Source: an uncultured Lachnospiraceae bacterium
GTDB taxonomy: Bacteria > Bacillota > Clostridia > Lachnospirales > Lachnospiraceae
Length of the DNA stretch: 64,000 nucleotides
Direction of reading: 5' to 3'
NCBI GenBank assembly: GCA_910578645.1
Contig: CAJTQI010000005.1
Location: 124,001-188,000, forward strand
In this document: positions 36,686-46,247 of the stretch, one piece after another
Layout of the letters: every line of letters starts with the position of its first letter
Numbering within the stretch: position 1 is the stretch's first letter
Made by a program: the position numbers and the translations under genes
The notes under the pieces: generated by a model
What the model saw: the letters and a program-made list of their open reading frames with translations, nothing else
What the model was told of the DNA's origin: nothing
Database searches by the model: none

Positions 36686-36710
36686 TCCGGCCTCCACTCC
36701 TTTCTCAGAT

Positions 36711-36813
36711 AAAAAAACGAGCTTCGCTCGTTTGCGAGATTTGCCTCCGGCAAACTCGGATAAGCGAATGAATTTCCTATACCATAAAAAAAGTTGGCCG
36801 GACGGCCAACTTT
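36711..36813. repeat. Tandem-hairpin (terminator) repeat copy 2
   Basis: It contains ACGAGC-TTC-GCTCGT, TTTGCC-TCC-GGCAAA and a perfect AAAGTTGGCC-GGAC-GGCCAACTTT hairpin. On the minus strand the first and third are each followed by seven Ts, making two Rho-independent terminators in tandem. It lies 26 bp upstream of the ATPase start. Bases 36814-36870 hold another hairpin (CAAGAATTTG/CAAATTCTTG). Confidence 0.8.
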
Positions 36814-36870
36814 GCAAGAATTTGCTCCACAAATTCTTGTTGGCGTCTCACCACATTATGGCGTACTTTT

Positions 36871-37190
36871 CTATAGGGATTAGGGTGTCAAAAGGTGCTA
36901 TCATAAAATTTCACTGACAGATTGCATAAAATGTTCACGAAGTTGTCCTTCGCAGGAATATGAGATTTTCTTAATATTCCGTGAAATTTCCAGTAATTTC
37001 GGGGCATGGACGCCCCGAAAAGCCCGATGTTCGCCTGGATGGCGAATAGAGGGTGGTTACGTCCGTTTCCTTAAATTTCCCGGAATATTTTAGAAAATCC
37101 ATATGACGCAGACGGACACAAGGGAACATTTTATGCAATTTGCCCTCACAACTTATAAAATGCACCTTTTGACACTCTAATCCTATAGGG
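36871..37190. mobile_element. 320-bp MITE-like element, fullest copy in the window
   Basis: Terminal inverted repeats read CTATAGGGATTAGGGTGTCA followed by AAAAGGTGC on the left and its near complement on the right. Inside are a GGGGCATGGACGCCCC hairpin, AATATTCCG/CGGAATATT arms and GACGGACACAAGGGAACATT. There is no open frame of note. A left-truncated copy lies at 52849-53081, an internally deleted one at 12225-12316 and arms alone at 10728 and 32151. It lies between two direct copies of the tandem-hairpin repeat. Confidence 0.75.
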
Positions 37191-37293
37191 TAAAAAAACG
37201 AGCTTCGCTCGTTTACGAGATTTGCCTCCGGCAAACTCGGATAAGCGAATGAATTTTCTATAGAAAAAGAAAGTTAGCCCGGCGGTCAACTTT
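37191..37293. repeat. Tandem-hairpin (terminator) repeat copy 3
   Basis: Nearly identical to copy 2 (36711-36813) and in the same orientation. The third hairpin is slightly degenerate here (AAAGTTAGCC with GGTCAACTTT). On the minus strand it lies 86 bp beyond the histidine kinase stop codon and would end that transcript. Confidence 0.8.
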
Positions 37294-37378
37294 GAATCTT
37301 TATCTGACTACACACTTTATTATACCCATCCAAAGTGACAGCTTGGTGACAGACAAATTTTTAGTCCGCGTCAATGTA

Positions 37379-38590
37379 TCAGGAACTAATTTGGGGTTGT
37401 CTGTAAATCTTTATCTCAAAACACGCTCCTCCTTGAGGTAGATTGCGCGCCGCTATTATGCCGTTTTGTAAATCAAAAATGGAGCGGGCCAGGGGCAAGC
37501 CAAGGCCGATGCCTTTCCCGTCAGCATCTTTTCCACGATAAAACCGTTCAAACAAATGCGGAATGTCTTCCTCCGAAAATCCTGTTCCATCGTCCCAAAT
37601 GCGTATTTGTGCATAGAGCGGGTTTACTGAATAATCACAGTAAACCCTGCCGCCTTCGCCGGAATGTTCCATACAGTTTTTTATCAAGTTCATAAGCGCT
37701 TCCATCGTCCATTCCATATCACCCCGGAATGTGGCACAGCCCTGCTCTGGAATGAAAACCGTGACTCCTTTTTGCGAAAGCAAATCATACAAGTTATCGG
37801 CTGCAAGATTTAACACCGTATAAATATCCACCTCGGTGCACTCCATGTGCAGCGCGCCCGCATCAATTTTTGACAGTGTCAGAAGGGCCTCCTCCAGGCC
37901 GTGCATACGCTCCAACTGCCTCCTGACCCGGCCTGCATACTCCTTTGTTTTTTCCTCGTCCTTCGTCTTTTCCATTAACTGTAATGCCAAATGCGCCGCC
38001 GTCACCGGCGTTTTCAACTGATGCGCTATGTTGGCTAAATTATCTGCATAACTTAATTTTTCCGCCACAGCCTGTTCCCTCGTCCGGTACAGTTCCGTGA
38101 CCGTCTTATATATCTCGTCCTGTAAATGCGAAAATCCATCTTCCTGCACCGGAAGTATCGTTGCCCCGCCACCTGTGTTGATTTGTCCCAGGTAATCTGT
38201 CAATGACTCTGCACGCGCCTGGCTATACCGGTACGGACACCATACCGCGTATAGTAATCCACAGGCCGAGACTACCGACAAAACACTGCAAACTACTACT
38301 GCATAAGCAGGAAGCACGGCGTCTAATACTTCACTCTTATATCCATATTGCTCCAAAAACAGACCATCCCGGGTCAGATTCCCATAACTGTTATAATATT
38401 TCTTCACAGAAGCTAAGAGCGCTTCCTCCATCTTTGGATTTTCCTCCACCACCATACCGCAAAACGCGGATAAATGCAGGAAGGCGCTCCTGCGGTATTC
38501 CCGCACATAGAGCGCCGTCAATCCCAATATTCCTGTCAGGCAAAGTAACACCGCAATCATGATTGCCAACCTGGATTTTTTATCTGTCAT
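37379..38590 (-). CDS. Sensor histidine kinase
   Basis: The 403-residue protein has a helix at ~8-28, an ~60-residue extracellular part and a second helix at ~93-117. The H-box is NIAHQLKTPVTA (His190). A catalytic domain follows with N-box LMNLIKNCMEHS, DDGTGF and GIGLGLPLA. The ATG at 38590 follows AAGGGG. It begins 34 bp after the restriction gene hsdR. Its likely partner response regulator is at 46248-46919, 7.7 kb upstream on the same strand, with the R-M genes in between. It may control the ABC genes at 33722-36685. Confidence 0.92.
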   Translation of the reverse strand: MTDKKSRLAIMIAVLLCLTGILGLTALYVREYRRSAFLHLSAFCGMVVEENPKMEEALLASVKKYYNSYGNLTRDGLFLEQYGYKSEVLDAVLPAYAVVVCSVLSVVSACGLLYAVWCPYRYSQARAESLTDYLGQINTGGGATILPVQEDGFSHLQDEIYKTVTELYRTREQAVAEKLSYADNLANIAHQLKTPVTAAHLALQLMEKTKDEEKTKEYAGRVRRQLERMHGLEEALLTLSKIDAGALHMECTEVDIYTVLNLAADNLYDLLSQKGVTVFIPEQGCATFRGDMEWTMEALMNLIKNCMEHSGEGGRVYCDYSVNPLYAQIRIWDDGTGFSEEDIPHLFERFYRGKDADGKGIGLGLPLARSIFDLQNGIIAARNLPQGGACFEIKIYRQPQISS

Positions 38591-38624
38591 AATGATGTTT
38601 TCCCCTTTTATAAATATAAATTCA

Positions 38625-41600
38625 TCATGTAATTTTATCATCTTCTCTATATGGCGCCGGAGCCTCTGATACCATGGAAAAATTCTGTGGCATCTCATAC
38701 GTATAACCACCAAACTCATCCAAAGCCTTTATATCCTTCTTCCTCATCTCCCGATACACAACCTCCGCTAACACACTCATAGTCGCATTATACTTAGCCG
38801 TATCTTCAAACAAACTCTGATACGATTCCTGCGCTTCCATATACCCATCTTGGGCTGCTATACCAAACGCTTTAGGAAAAATACTTTCAACAAAAATCTG
38901 TGGTTCTGAAGATTGCGCCATCTTTTTCAATTTCTTATCAGAAAGTAACTTAGCTCTCAGTGCTGACAGAATAACTTTATCTCCTTCCGTAAAATTTCCT
39001 TTAAATTTTTCATTAATCTTCGCTATTACCTCATCCAAAGGTGTTTTTTCATCCATACCTTTCACACCTTTATGCTTTGCCGGAACATACATTGTCTTTG
39101 CTTCATCCAGAGCAATTTCTCCTTGAAATGTCTTTTGCAGCTTATAATATTCCAGTTTTAGCTTACCCTCCAAATCAATCAACTCTACAGGGTCTTTAGG
39201 CAATAATCCAATCAGATAAGAACAGAACACATACTCTTTCTGTAACTCTTTATCAAACATTCTCAATATCTGAGATATGTAACTATACCATTTAATCAAA
39301 TTGCGAACCTGTCTGCGAAACTGGTATCTTTCGTTCTGTGTCTTTTTGTTATAACGATTGGAAACAGGAAGCAAAATACTACTCATTCGCCCCATTGCCC
39401 TGTTATCCTGCCTGCCTTTTTTGTAATATTCATTTGTGAAGGCTTCAATATCCTCATCCGAATAAATACCATAAGCCCGCAACTCCCTCTGTGTGTGATA
39501 CAACAAATCTGCATTTACTTCTTCCTGCAAGAATGTTTCCTGATAGAACGGCTGAAATGCATCCTTTATATCCTCCGCTTTATTTACAAAGTCCAACACA
39601 AAAGTATCTGTCTTACCCTCGCAAGTCCGGTTCAGTCTGGACAAAGTTTGTACCGCTTTCACATTTTTAAGCTTCTTGTCCACAATCATCGTATGTAAAA
39701 GTGGCTCATCAAATCCCGTCTGATATTTTTCCGCTACAATCAGCACATTAAAATTATCATGGAACTCCGCCTTAGTCTGATTGTCCGAGATACGAGAACC
39801 ATCTTTGCGTACATTTAGCTTTGATTCCGAATATTCCTCGCCCTTATCGTCAATCACACCGGAAAAAGCCACCAGAATATCCACATCACAATACTTCTTT
39901 TCCTCAATATAACGTTTGATTTCATGGTAATAGCGGACAGCAGCCAGTCTGGATGATGTAATCACCATCATCTTTCCTTTGCCGTCAATCTTATGTCTTG
40001 TAGTATCCCTGAATGTCTCCACGATAATCTGCGATTTCTGATTGATATTGTAAGGGTGCAATTCCTGATATTTACGAATGACCTTTGCCGCCCTGCTGGA
40101 AGGAACATCCGGATTATCTGTCATAGTTTTTGCAATTCGGAAACAGGTATTGTAAGTCATATAATTTTGAAGGACATCCAAAATAAACTTCTCCTCAATC
40201 GCCTGCCTCATGCTATACACATGAAATGGATGAAAAGAGCCATCCTCCTGCTCTTGCCCAAACATTTCTAGTGTGGTCGCTTTTGGCGTTGCCGTAAAAG
40301 CAAAAAAAGACAAATTCTTATGCTTGCCTTGGGCAATCATTTCCTTGATAAGCTTGTCCTCCGAATCAACTTTCTCCTCTGCTAATCCTTCACGCTCTGC
40401 ATACTCCCTCAGAGCTTCTTCCGTATCTGCCAGCGCAGTTTTTAATTTCAATGCTGAACTACCCGTCTGGGAAGAATGTGCCTCATCTACAATAACCGCA
40501 AAGCACCTGCCGTCTGCCTTATCAACCTCCGTATAAATGACCGGAAATTTTTGTAAAGTAGTAACAATAATACGCACACCGTCATTGATTGCATTTTTCA
40601 AATCCTGAGAATTTTTATCTTCTCCTATGGTTTCTATTGCGCCTAACTTATGGTCAAATCCCGAAATTGTTTCCTGAAGCTGTGCATCTAATACGGTCCG
40701 GTCCGTCACAACAATTATACTGGAAAATACCGGCTTATTATTTCCATCAAAAAGCGATGCAAGACGGTATGCTGTCCACGCAATAGAATTGGACTTACCA
40801 GAACCAGCACTATGCTGAATAAGGTAATTCTTCCCCGCACCATTTTTCCGTACATCTGCAATGAGCTTCCGAACAACATCTAACTGATGATAGCGGGGGA
40901 ATATCAATGTTTTTCTTTTTTGTAAATTGATAAACTTCTGGATAATATCCAACATGCTGTCTCTCTGAAATACATTTTCCCAAAGGTATGCCGTAGGATA
41001 TCCGTTTGGATTGGGTGGATTACCTGCACCACCATCCGAACCGGCTCCATTGGAGCCTTGGTTAAATGGTAAAAAATGGGTATCTTTTTCTGCCAGTCTC
41101 GTTGTCATCCAGACTTCTGTATGGTCTACACAGAAATATGCCAAAACTCTCTTATTAAATTGGAAACATATCTCACGTGAATCCCTGTCATACATCCATT
41201 GCGCTTTGGCATTATCTACACTCTGTCCTGTGTACTGGTTTTTTAGTTCAAAAGCAAACACCGGAATACCGTTTACTACAAGCACCATATCCACTGACTT
41301 TTTCGTATCAACAGAATAGTACCATTGTCTATAGCATTCCACTTCATTTTCCGCATACTGAATCCCTGCTGTATCGTTCAATGCAGATTCGGGTTTAAAA
41401 TAGCAGACTTTAAAAGTAGTTCCTCTATGTTTGAAGCCGTTTCGTAAAACATGCAGCACTCCGTCCATATCACAAGCATTATTAAAAGCAACACAGAATT
41501 TTCGCACCGGGTCTATGTCATTTTGCCGCTCGAATGCTGCCCATTCCCTCGGCTGAGTACGCCGGATAAAAGCAATCAATTTATCCGGATACACCCCTAA

Positions 41601-41708
41601 TTTCGAATTATATGTCCCATTCCCTTTTGTATATCCACCTTCGGCTGATATGAGAAAAGCCTCAATATCCGATTCAAATTGTTTTTCTGTGGTAACTGTT
41701 ATGCTCAT
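38625..41708 (-). CDS. hsdR: Type I restriction enzyme subunit R (HsdR)
   Basis: The 1027-residue protein has an N-terminal PD-(D/E)xK nuclease region (VFAFELKNQYTGQS), Walker A HSAGSGKSNSIAW, DEAH box VIVDEAHSSQTG and helicase motifs TATPK and YQTGFDEP. This is the translocase/endonuclease of a type I R-M system, cutting unmethylated DNA at a distance after ATP-driven translocation. The ATG at 41708 follows GGAGG. It is the last gene of hsdM-hsdS-yhcG remnant-hsdR. No disruption is seen. Confidence 0.95.
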   Translation of the reverse strand: MSITVTTEKQFESDIEAFLISAEGGYTKGNGTYNSKLGVYPDKLIAFIRRTQPREWAAFERQNDIDPVRKFCVAFNNACDMDGVLHVLRNGFKHRGTTFKVCYFKPESALNDTAGIQYAENEVECYRQWYYSVDTKKSVDMVLVVNGIPVFAFELKNQYTGQSVDNAKAQWMYDRDSREICFQFNKRVLAYFCVDHTEVWMTTRLAEKDTHFLPFNQGSNGAGSDGGAGNPPNPNGYPTAYLWENVFQRDSMLDIIQKFINLQKRKTLIFPRYHQLDVVRKLIADVRKNGAGKNYLIQHSAGSGKSNSIAWTAYRLASLFDGNNKPVFSSIIVVTDRTVLDAQLQETISGFDHKLGAIETIGEDKNSQDLKNAINDGVRIIVTTLQKFPVIYTEVDKADGRCFAVIVDEAHSSQTGSSALKLKTALADTEEALREYAEREGLAEEKVDSEDKLIKEMIAQGKHKNLSFFAFTATPKATTLEMFGQEQEDGSFHPFHVYSMRQAIEEKFILDVLQNYMTYNTCFRIAKTMTDNPDVPSSRAAKVIRKYQELHPYNINQKSQIIVETFRDTTRHKIDGKGKMMVITSSRLAAVRYYHEIKRYIEEKKYCDVDILVAFSGVIDDKGEEYSESKLNVRKDGSRISDNQTKAEFHDNFNVLIVAEKYQTGFDEPLLHTMIVDKKLKNVKAVQTLSRLNRTCEGKTDTFVLDFVNKAEDIKDAFQPFYQETFLQEEVNADLLYHTQRELRAYGIYSDEDIEAFTNEYYKKGRQDNRAMGRMSSILLPVSNRYNKKTQNERYQFRRQVRNLIKWYSYISQILRMFDKELQKEYVFCSYLIGLLPKDPVELIDLEGKLKLEYYKLQKTFQGEIALDEAKTMYVPAKHKGVKGMDEKTPLDEVIAKINEKFKGNFTEGDKVILSALRAKLLSDKKLKKMAQSSEPQIFVESIFPKAFGIAAQDGYMEAQESYQSLFEDTAKYNATMSVLAEVVYREMRKKDIKALDEFGGYTYEMPQNFSMVSEAPAPYREDDKIT

Positions 41709-41756
41709 GATTTTCCTCCGCAAATTAATTTAAAAAATTGCTACATGTAGCGACTT

Positions 41757-42802
41757 TTACTCTTTCCGCTGCTCTAATTGTATTTTTGCTCTTTGAATTG
41801 CCAAACGCAGCTTTTCTTCCAGTTCTTCCTTTGGCGGCATAGCTGTCAAGTATTGAGCTACCCTAATGTCCCCCTTATCCAATTCAAGTAATTCAATTAC
41901 CTCATCTGACTTCTCTGCGCATAATATTAATGCAATTGGTGCTTCTTCATTTTCCATCCTCTCGTATTTGTTGAGCCATCGCAAATAAAGTTCTACCTGT
42001 GCTTTATACTCCGGTTCAAATTCTCCAATTTTTAATTCCACAACAACAAGTCTTTTTAATTTTCTGTGAAAGAACAGCAAGTCTATCTTGTAATCTTTTC
42101 CATCTATAGTAACCTTCTTCTGCCGCGCCATAAAAGCAAAATCTGTTCCCATTTCCAAAATAAATTTTTCCAATTCTGCCAAGATTGCGTTTTCTAAGTC
42201 TTTTTCACTGTAAGTATCCTGTAATCCCAAGAAATCTAATATACAAGGGTCTCTATAAAACATGTCTACTGTCATCATATCTTTTTCTTCTAAAAGCTGA
42301 ATATCATTTCTGATTGTTTCTTCAGGACGCTTGGAAATAGCAGTCCTTTCATATAACATTGACTTTTTTCGTTCTCTTAATACTCTTACACTCCATCCTT
42401 CATTTTTACATAAAACAGCATAAAAATCTCTTTTTAATTCATCATTAACAGGAAGTAATTCCTTAAAATGAGACCATGTCAATTATTGCGACAGTGTAGC
42501 AACTTTTTCAAAGTCCGGAAATTCTTCATAAAATTGTATCATACGGAAAACAGAACTTTTTTCATAGGAACGTCCATATTGAAATTCTAAATCTTTGCTC
42601 ATATTTTTGACAATTGATTTGCCATATTCAGCCTTTTGTCCTTTCAAAATATTATCCTTAAGTTCTTGTCCTATATGCCAAAACAAGTATACGGTTTGAA
42701 AGTTAGCCGTCTCAAATACTTTATGTTTTGCTGTCTCAATCATCTTCACAATTTTGTCATATGTCTGTTTATAATTTTCCGGCAAATTAATTCATTTTCC
42801 AT
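41757..42802 (-). pseudogene. Disrupted YhcG-type PD-(D/E)xK nuclease gene (DUF1016)
   Basis: Two lesions break an otherwise well-kept gene. From ATG 42802 (after AGGGAG) the frame reads MENELI, then must shift by one base to continue PENYKQTYDKIVKMIETAKH. About 100 codons on, CAA-TAA-TTG gives VATLSQ-stop-LTWSHF where relatives read through. The C-terminal part keeps the nuclease core YKIDLLFFHRKLKRLVVVEL-K. Such nucleases often lie inside type I R-M operons. Either an inactive relic or two separately started polypeptides; I favour inactive. Confidence 0.8.
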
Positions 42803-42842
42803 TCTGGTCTCCCTTTTGCTAAAGTTCACATGTCATGCATTT

Positions 42843-44201
42843 TTATGCCTGATACTTCTGTGACACTTCTTTTTTCCCTGTCACATATTCGTAAATTAAA
42901 GATTTTTTGTAATTCTCTATCTCGGAGAGGTACTGCTCTTTCTTTGCAATAAGTTCATCTATTGCCGAGCATTTTTTCTTAAGATAATTCACTATCTCCC
43001 TTTGCTCCTCCACTGGCGGAACCGGTATTATAATACTTTTTAAATCCTCCTTCGACACCTTTAGTCTACAAGTATTTACTCGGTCATCTCCCCGAACAAT
43101 CGCATATATACCCTTTCCCAGACTATATAGCACTTTCAACATAGTTTTACTTCTAAATATATACTCACAATATTTTGCTGTCACATGCTCTTCTAATTCA
43201 TCATAAAAAGTATAATATACTGGACTTACACATCCAAAATAATCAGATACCCCTGTTGCACCTACAATCATATTCATGCTATTCATTACCAAATCGCCCT
43301 CATAGGCTAATTTATACTGTTCAAAATCTTCTTTAAATCTATCCAAATTTGTGGTCTTCTCTGCATAGAGAGTCACTCCTAAATCAATAGACAAAGATAA
43401 ACGCTCTACTGATTTTATGGGACTATTTTTTTCTTGGCGCTCCTTAAGTACATGTCGGAACGGAATAAGTCTCCATTCAGTAGGTATATCTCCAATCCAC
43501 TCTACACCACTATCCTTCATTTCCCTGTTACCTCGTATTCCTTTGGTAACAGCCTGTGTAATAACAGCTTGCTTTAACTTTTTGTATTCCTCTATACTTG
43601 CACGAGTTTTTTCAAGCACATTGTCAATTGTAGCACAATGTTCCTCTAGGTAATTCACAATGCTTACTCTTTCATCTTCAGGCGGAATCAATATACTTGT
43701 CTTTTTTATTAGTTTTTGGGATATGCTAAATAATTTCACACCATTAACACATTCCCTAATCTGTTTTCGCCAACAATCTGACATAAAAAGAAATGCAAAA
43801 AATTTATTATCCTTCGGTGCCAATGACCGAAGAATAATCGTATGATAACCAGCAAACAAAGTTTGTTGCCCATCAATATATATAAAATTGCCGCATCCTT
43901 GTACATCTTCAGATGTATCAGCAAAAATAAAATCTCCCTGATTCACCAAAGATAGATTACCAGTCTTCAAATAAGATTCATCAACAAACCTTATTAAGTC
44001 ATCAGATATTTTATAAAATAGATTCAGCTTAGAATGAATTTGACCATAATTAATAACAGCAACTCCTTGTTCCTTTAAATTTTCTTTTGTTATATTTAAC
44101 CCTTTACCAAAGGAAAATAAATATTTTATGTTTCTTATTTCCCAATCTTCCGGTATCTCCCCAATCCACTCAACTCCACTATCCTTCATCTCTCTAGCCA
44201 T
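42843..44201 (-). CDS. hsdS: Type I R-M specificity subunit (HsdS)
   Basis: The 452-residue protein has two target-recognition domains, each opened by a near-identical motif: EMKDSGVEWIGEIPEDW at residues ~4-20 and EMKDSGVEWIGDIPTEW at ~226-242. Helical spacer regions follow (EERVS..YLEEHCATIDNVL and EEQREIVNYLKKKCSAIDEL). It sets the DNA sequence recognised by the methyltransferase and restriction complex. It begins 2 bp after the hsdM stop with GAGGAG inside the hsdM end, so the two are coupled. The two direct repeats could allow domain swaps. Confidence 0.93.
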   Translation of the reverse strand: MAREMKDSGVEWIGEIPEDWEIRNIKYLFSFGKGLNITKENLKEQGVAVINYGQIHSKLNLFYKISDDLIRFVDESYLKTGNLSLVNQGDFIFADTSEDVQGCGNFIYIDGQQTLFAGYHTIILRSLAPKDNKFFAFLFMSDCWRKQIRECVNGVKLFSISQKLIKKTSILIPPEDERVSIVNYLEEHCATIDNVLEKTRASIEEYKKLKQAVITQAVTKGIRGNREMKDSGVEWIGDIPTEWRLIPFRHVLKERQEKNSPIKSVERLSLSIDLGVTLYAEKTTNLDRFKEDFEQYKLAYEGDLVMNSMNMIVGATGVSDYFGCVSPVYYTFYDELEEHVTAKYCEYIFRSKTMLKVLYSLGKGIYAIVRGDDRVNTCRLKVSKEDLKSIIIPVPPVEEQREIVNYLKKKCSAIDELIAKKEQYLSEIENYKKSLIYEYVTGKKEVSQKYQA

Positions 44202-44203
44202 CT

Positions 44204-45961
44204 CTATTTCTCCTCAGCGCATAACTTCTCTAAAGATGCAGAAATATCAGCCTCTAACACATGAATCCGCGCCACGATATCCTCCACCTTCTCCGGTGCC
44301 TGATACTCATAGAAATACCTTGTCATAGGTATCTCATAACCCACCTTCGTCTTTTTCTTATCAATCCATGCATCCTCCGCATATGGTAACACTTCTCTCT
44401 CAAAATACCTATCAATATCCTGCACTAATGGTACATTCTCCGTATCACGCAGGCTTGCATCCGCAACAGGCTTCCCTTTTTTCAGGATGACTTCCCCATT
44501 TTCATCCCTCAATGGTCTTTCCACCACAATTTTGTTATATCCAAACTCTACTGTTTCAAATATTTTACTCTCGCAATAAATTCCATTCTTATCTCCATAT
44601 ATAACACAATTTTCAAAAGAACCATAAGCTTTTACAATCAAGTCTCGGCATTTGTCTGTAATGTCATTTCGTTTCGTACCAATGCTCTTTCTTCTAGCCT
44701 CATAACAATGCGATGCATCTATAAGCTGTACTTTTCCTTCTCGATATGTAGGTTTATTCTTGGAACATATCCAAATATAGGTACTGATACCCGTATTCAT
44801 AAACATATCCGTAGAAAGCTGCACAATACAGTCCAACCAATCATTTTCCAAAATATATCTTCTAATCTCTGACGGACCACTTCCAGCATCTCCCGAAAAT
44901 AACGGAGAGCCATTTTGTATAATTGCCATTTTCCCATTCGGTGCAAGTTTGGAAAGCCCATTTAACACAAACAACTGTTGTCCGTCACTGATTTTAGGTA
45001 GTCCAGGTGCGAATCTACCTTGCTCTCCTTTTGCTGCTTCCTCTTCCACCTTTTTCTGCTCACGTTTCCAGTCAATTCCAAAAGGTGGATTAGAAATGCA
45101 ATAGTCAAAAGTAAACCCTTCAAACTGGTCGTCTGACAATGTATCTCCGAACCGCATATTGTCGGGTTCTCCACCGCGAATCATCATATCCGCTTTTGCA
45201 ATCGCATATGTGGATGGATTAAACTCCTGTCCAAAACAAGTAACCTCTATGTCGCTGTTCAAATCATGGATTCTCTCCTCCATACAGGAAAGCATTTGGG
45301 ATGTTCCCATCGTCATATCATAAACAGTCATTCCTCCTGTGTTTAAATTAGCATCCGCAAGGAGCAAATCTGTCATGAGATAAATAATATCCCTGCTAGT
45401 AAAATGTGCTCCGGCTTCCTCTCCAAAGGACTCTGAAAACCGGCGTACTAAATCTTCAAAAATGTATCCGCAATCCACAGCGCTAATTTTGTCAGCGCCC
45501 AAGTATCCTTTTTCAGAATTAAATTCTTTGACAATAAGATACAGTGTATTGCTCTCCACCATTCTTTTGATAATATTATCAAAGTCAAACTTAGATAACA
45601 CATCCTGTGCATTTGCAGAAAAACCTGCTAAATAGTCTCTAAAATTCATTTCTATATTATCCGGGTCAGCCAAAAGCGTCTCAAACGTAAATTTGCTTGT
45701 ATTATAAAATTGATAACCGGATGCCCTTGTCAGGAAACCATCGATGACTGCCAAGTGCTTCACTTTTTCATACTGCGCAAGCACGTTATCGTGAGTAGGC
45801 AGTAAACAATCATGAAATCTTTTTACCACCGTCATCGGTAAGATAACAAGACCATATTCATGCGGCTTGAATGGTCCTCGAAGCATATCTGCCACATTCC
45901 AAATCACAGTTGCTTTTTCTGCTATATTAATTCCAACATCACTAATTTTATTATTGCTCAT
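44204..45961 (-). CDS. hsdM: Type I R-M DNA methyltransferase subunit (HsdM)
   Basis: The 585-residue protein has an N-terminal helical HsdM_N domain and an N6-adenine methyltransferase domain. Motif I is the variant TVYDMTMGTSQML and motif IV is ISNPPFG. The change from the more common DPTCGTGGML is seen in some branches of this family. The ATG at 45961 follows GGAGG ten bases upstream; a longer frame to 46009 is less likely. It is the first gene of the R-M operon. The 286-bp gap before it (45962-46247) is AT-rich and should hold its promoter; no gene is visible there. Confidence 0.94.
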   Translation of the reverse strand: MSNNKISDVGINIAEKATVIWNVADMLRGPFKPHEYGLVILPMTVVKRFHDCLLPTHDNVLAQYEKVKHLAVIDGFLTRASGYQFYNTSKFTFETLLADPDNIEMNFRDYLAGFSANAQDVLSKFDFDNIIKRMVESNTLYLIVKEFNSEKGYLGADKISAVDCGYIFEDLVRRFSESFGEEAGAHFTSRDIIYLMTDLLLADANLNTGGMTVYDMTMGTSQMLSCMEERIHDLNSDIEVTCFGQEFNPSTYAIAKADMMIRGGEPDNMRFGDTLSDDQFEGFTFDYCISNPPFGIDWKREQKKVEEEAAKGEQGRFAPGLPKISDGQQLFVLNGLSKLAPNGKMAIIQNGSPLFSGDAGSGPSEIRRYILENDWLDCIVQLSTDMFMNTGISTYIWICSKNKPTYREGKVQLIDASHCYEARRKSIGTKRNDITDKCRDLIVKAYGSFENCVIYGDKNGIYCESKIFETVEFGYNKIVVERPLRDENGEVILKKGKPVADASLRDTENVPLVQDIDRYFEREVLPYAEDAWIDKKKTKVGYEIPMTRYFYEYQAPEKVEDIVARIHVLEADISASLEKLCAEEK

Positions 45962-46247
45962 CTTTATTAATCCTCCCTGTTTTCCTATGGAAAATGCAAG
46001 TTGCTCCAACGAGCAGAGGATTTTTCCTCCTGCGTTCTTTTACCAAGCCTGCAAATCAGCATTTTGTAACTTATTCTAAATTATATCGCCATTTTATCAA
46101 ATTAACAAATTGAAAAAATACAATAATTCAAACCTGTGTTCTTTTCTTTATCAGGGTTCGCCTTTAAATTATCATAAATATATAATATTTCTTTTTATGA
46201 GATAAATCAGCATTCTCTGCTTGTTCCCCGATATCTGCACGGCAACC

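Noticed and set aside
42843..44201. Phase-variable (invertible) hsdS locus
   Set aside because: Only one hsdS is present; no inverted repeats, silent hsdS fragments or recombinase gene were seen nearby.
38591..46247. Short TATATTTAT match near both borders of the R-M island as attachment sites
   Set aside because: Nine AT-only bases are expected by chance in this AT-rich sequence, and no integrase is present.
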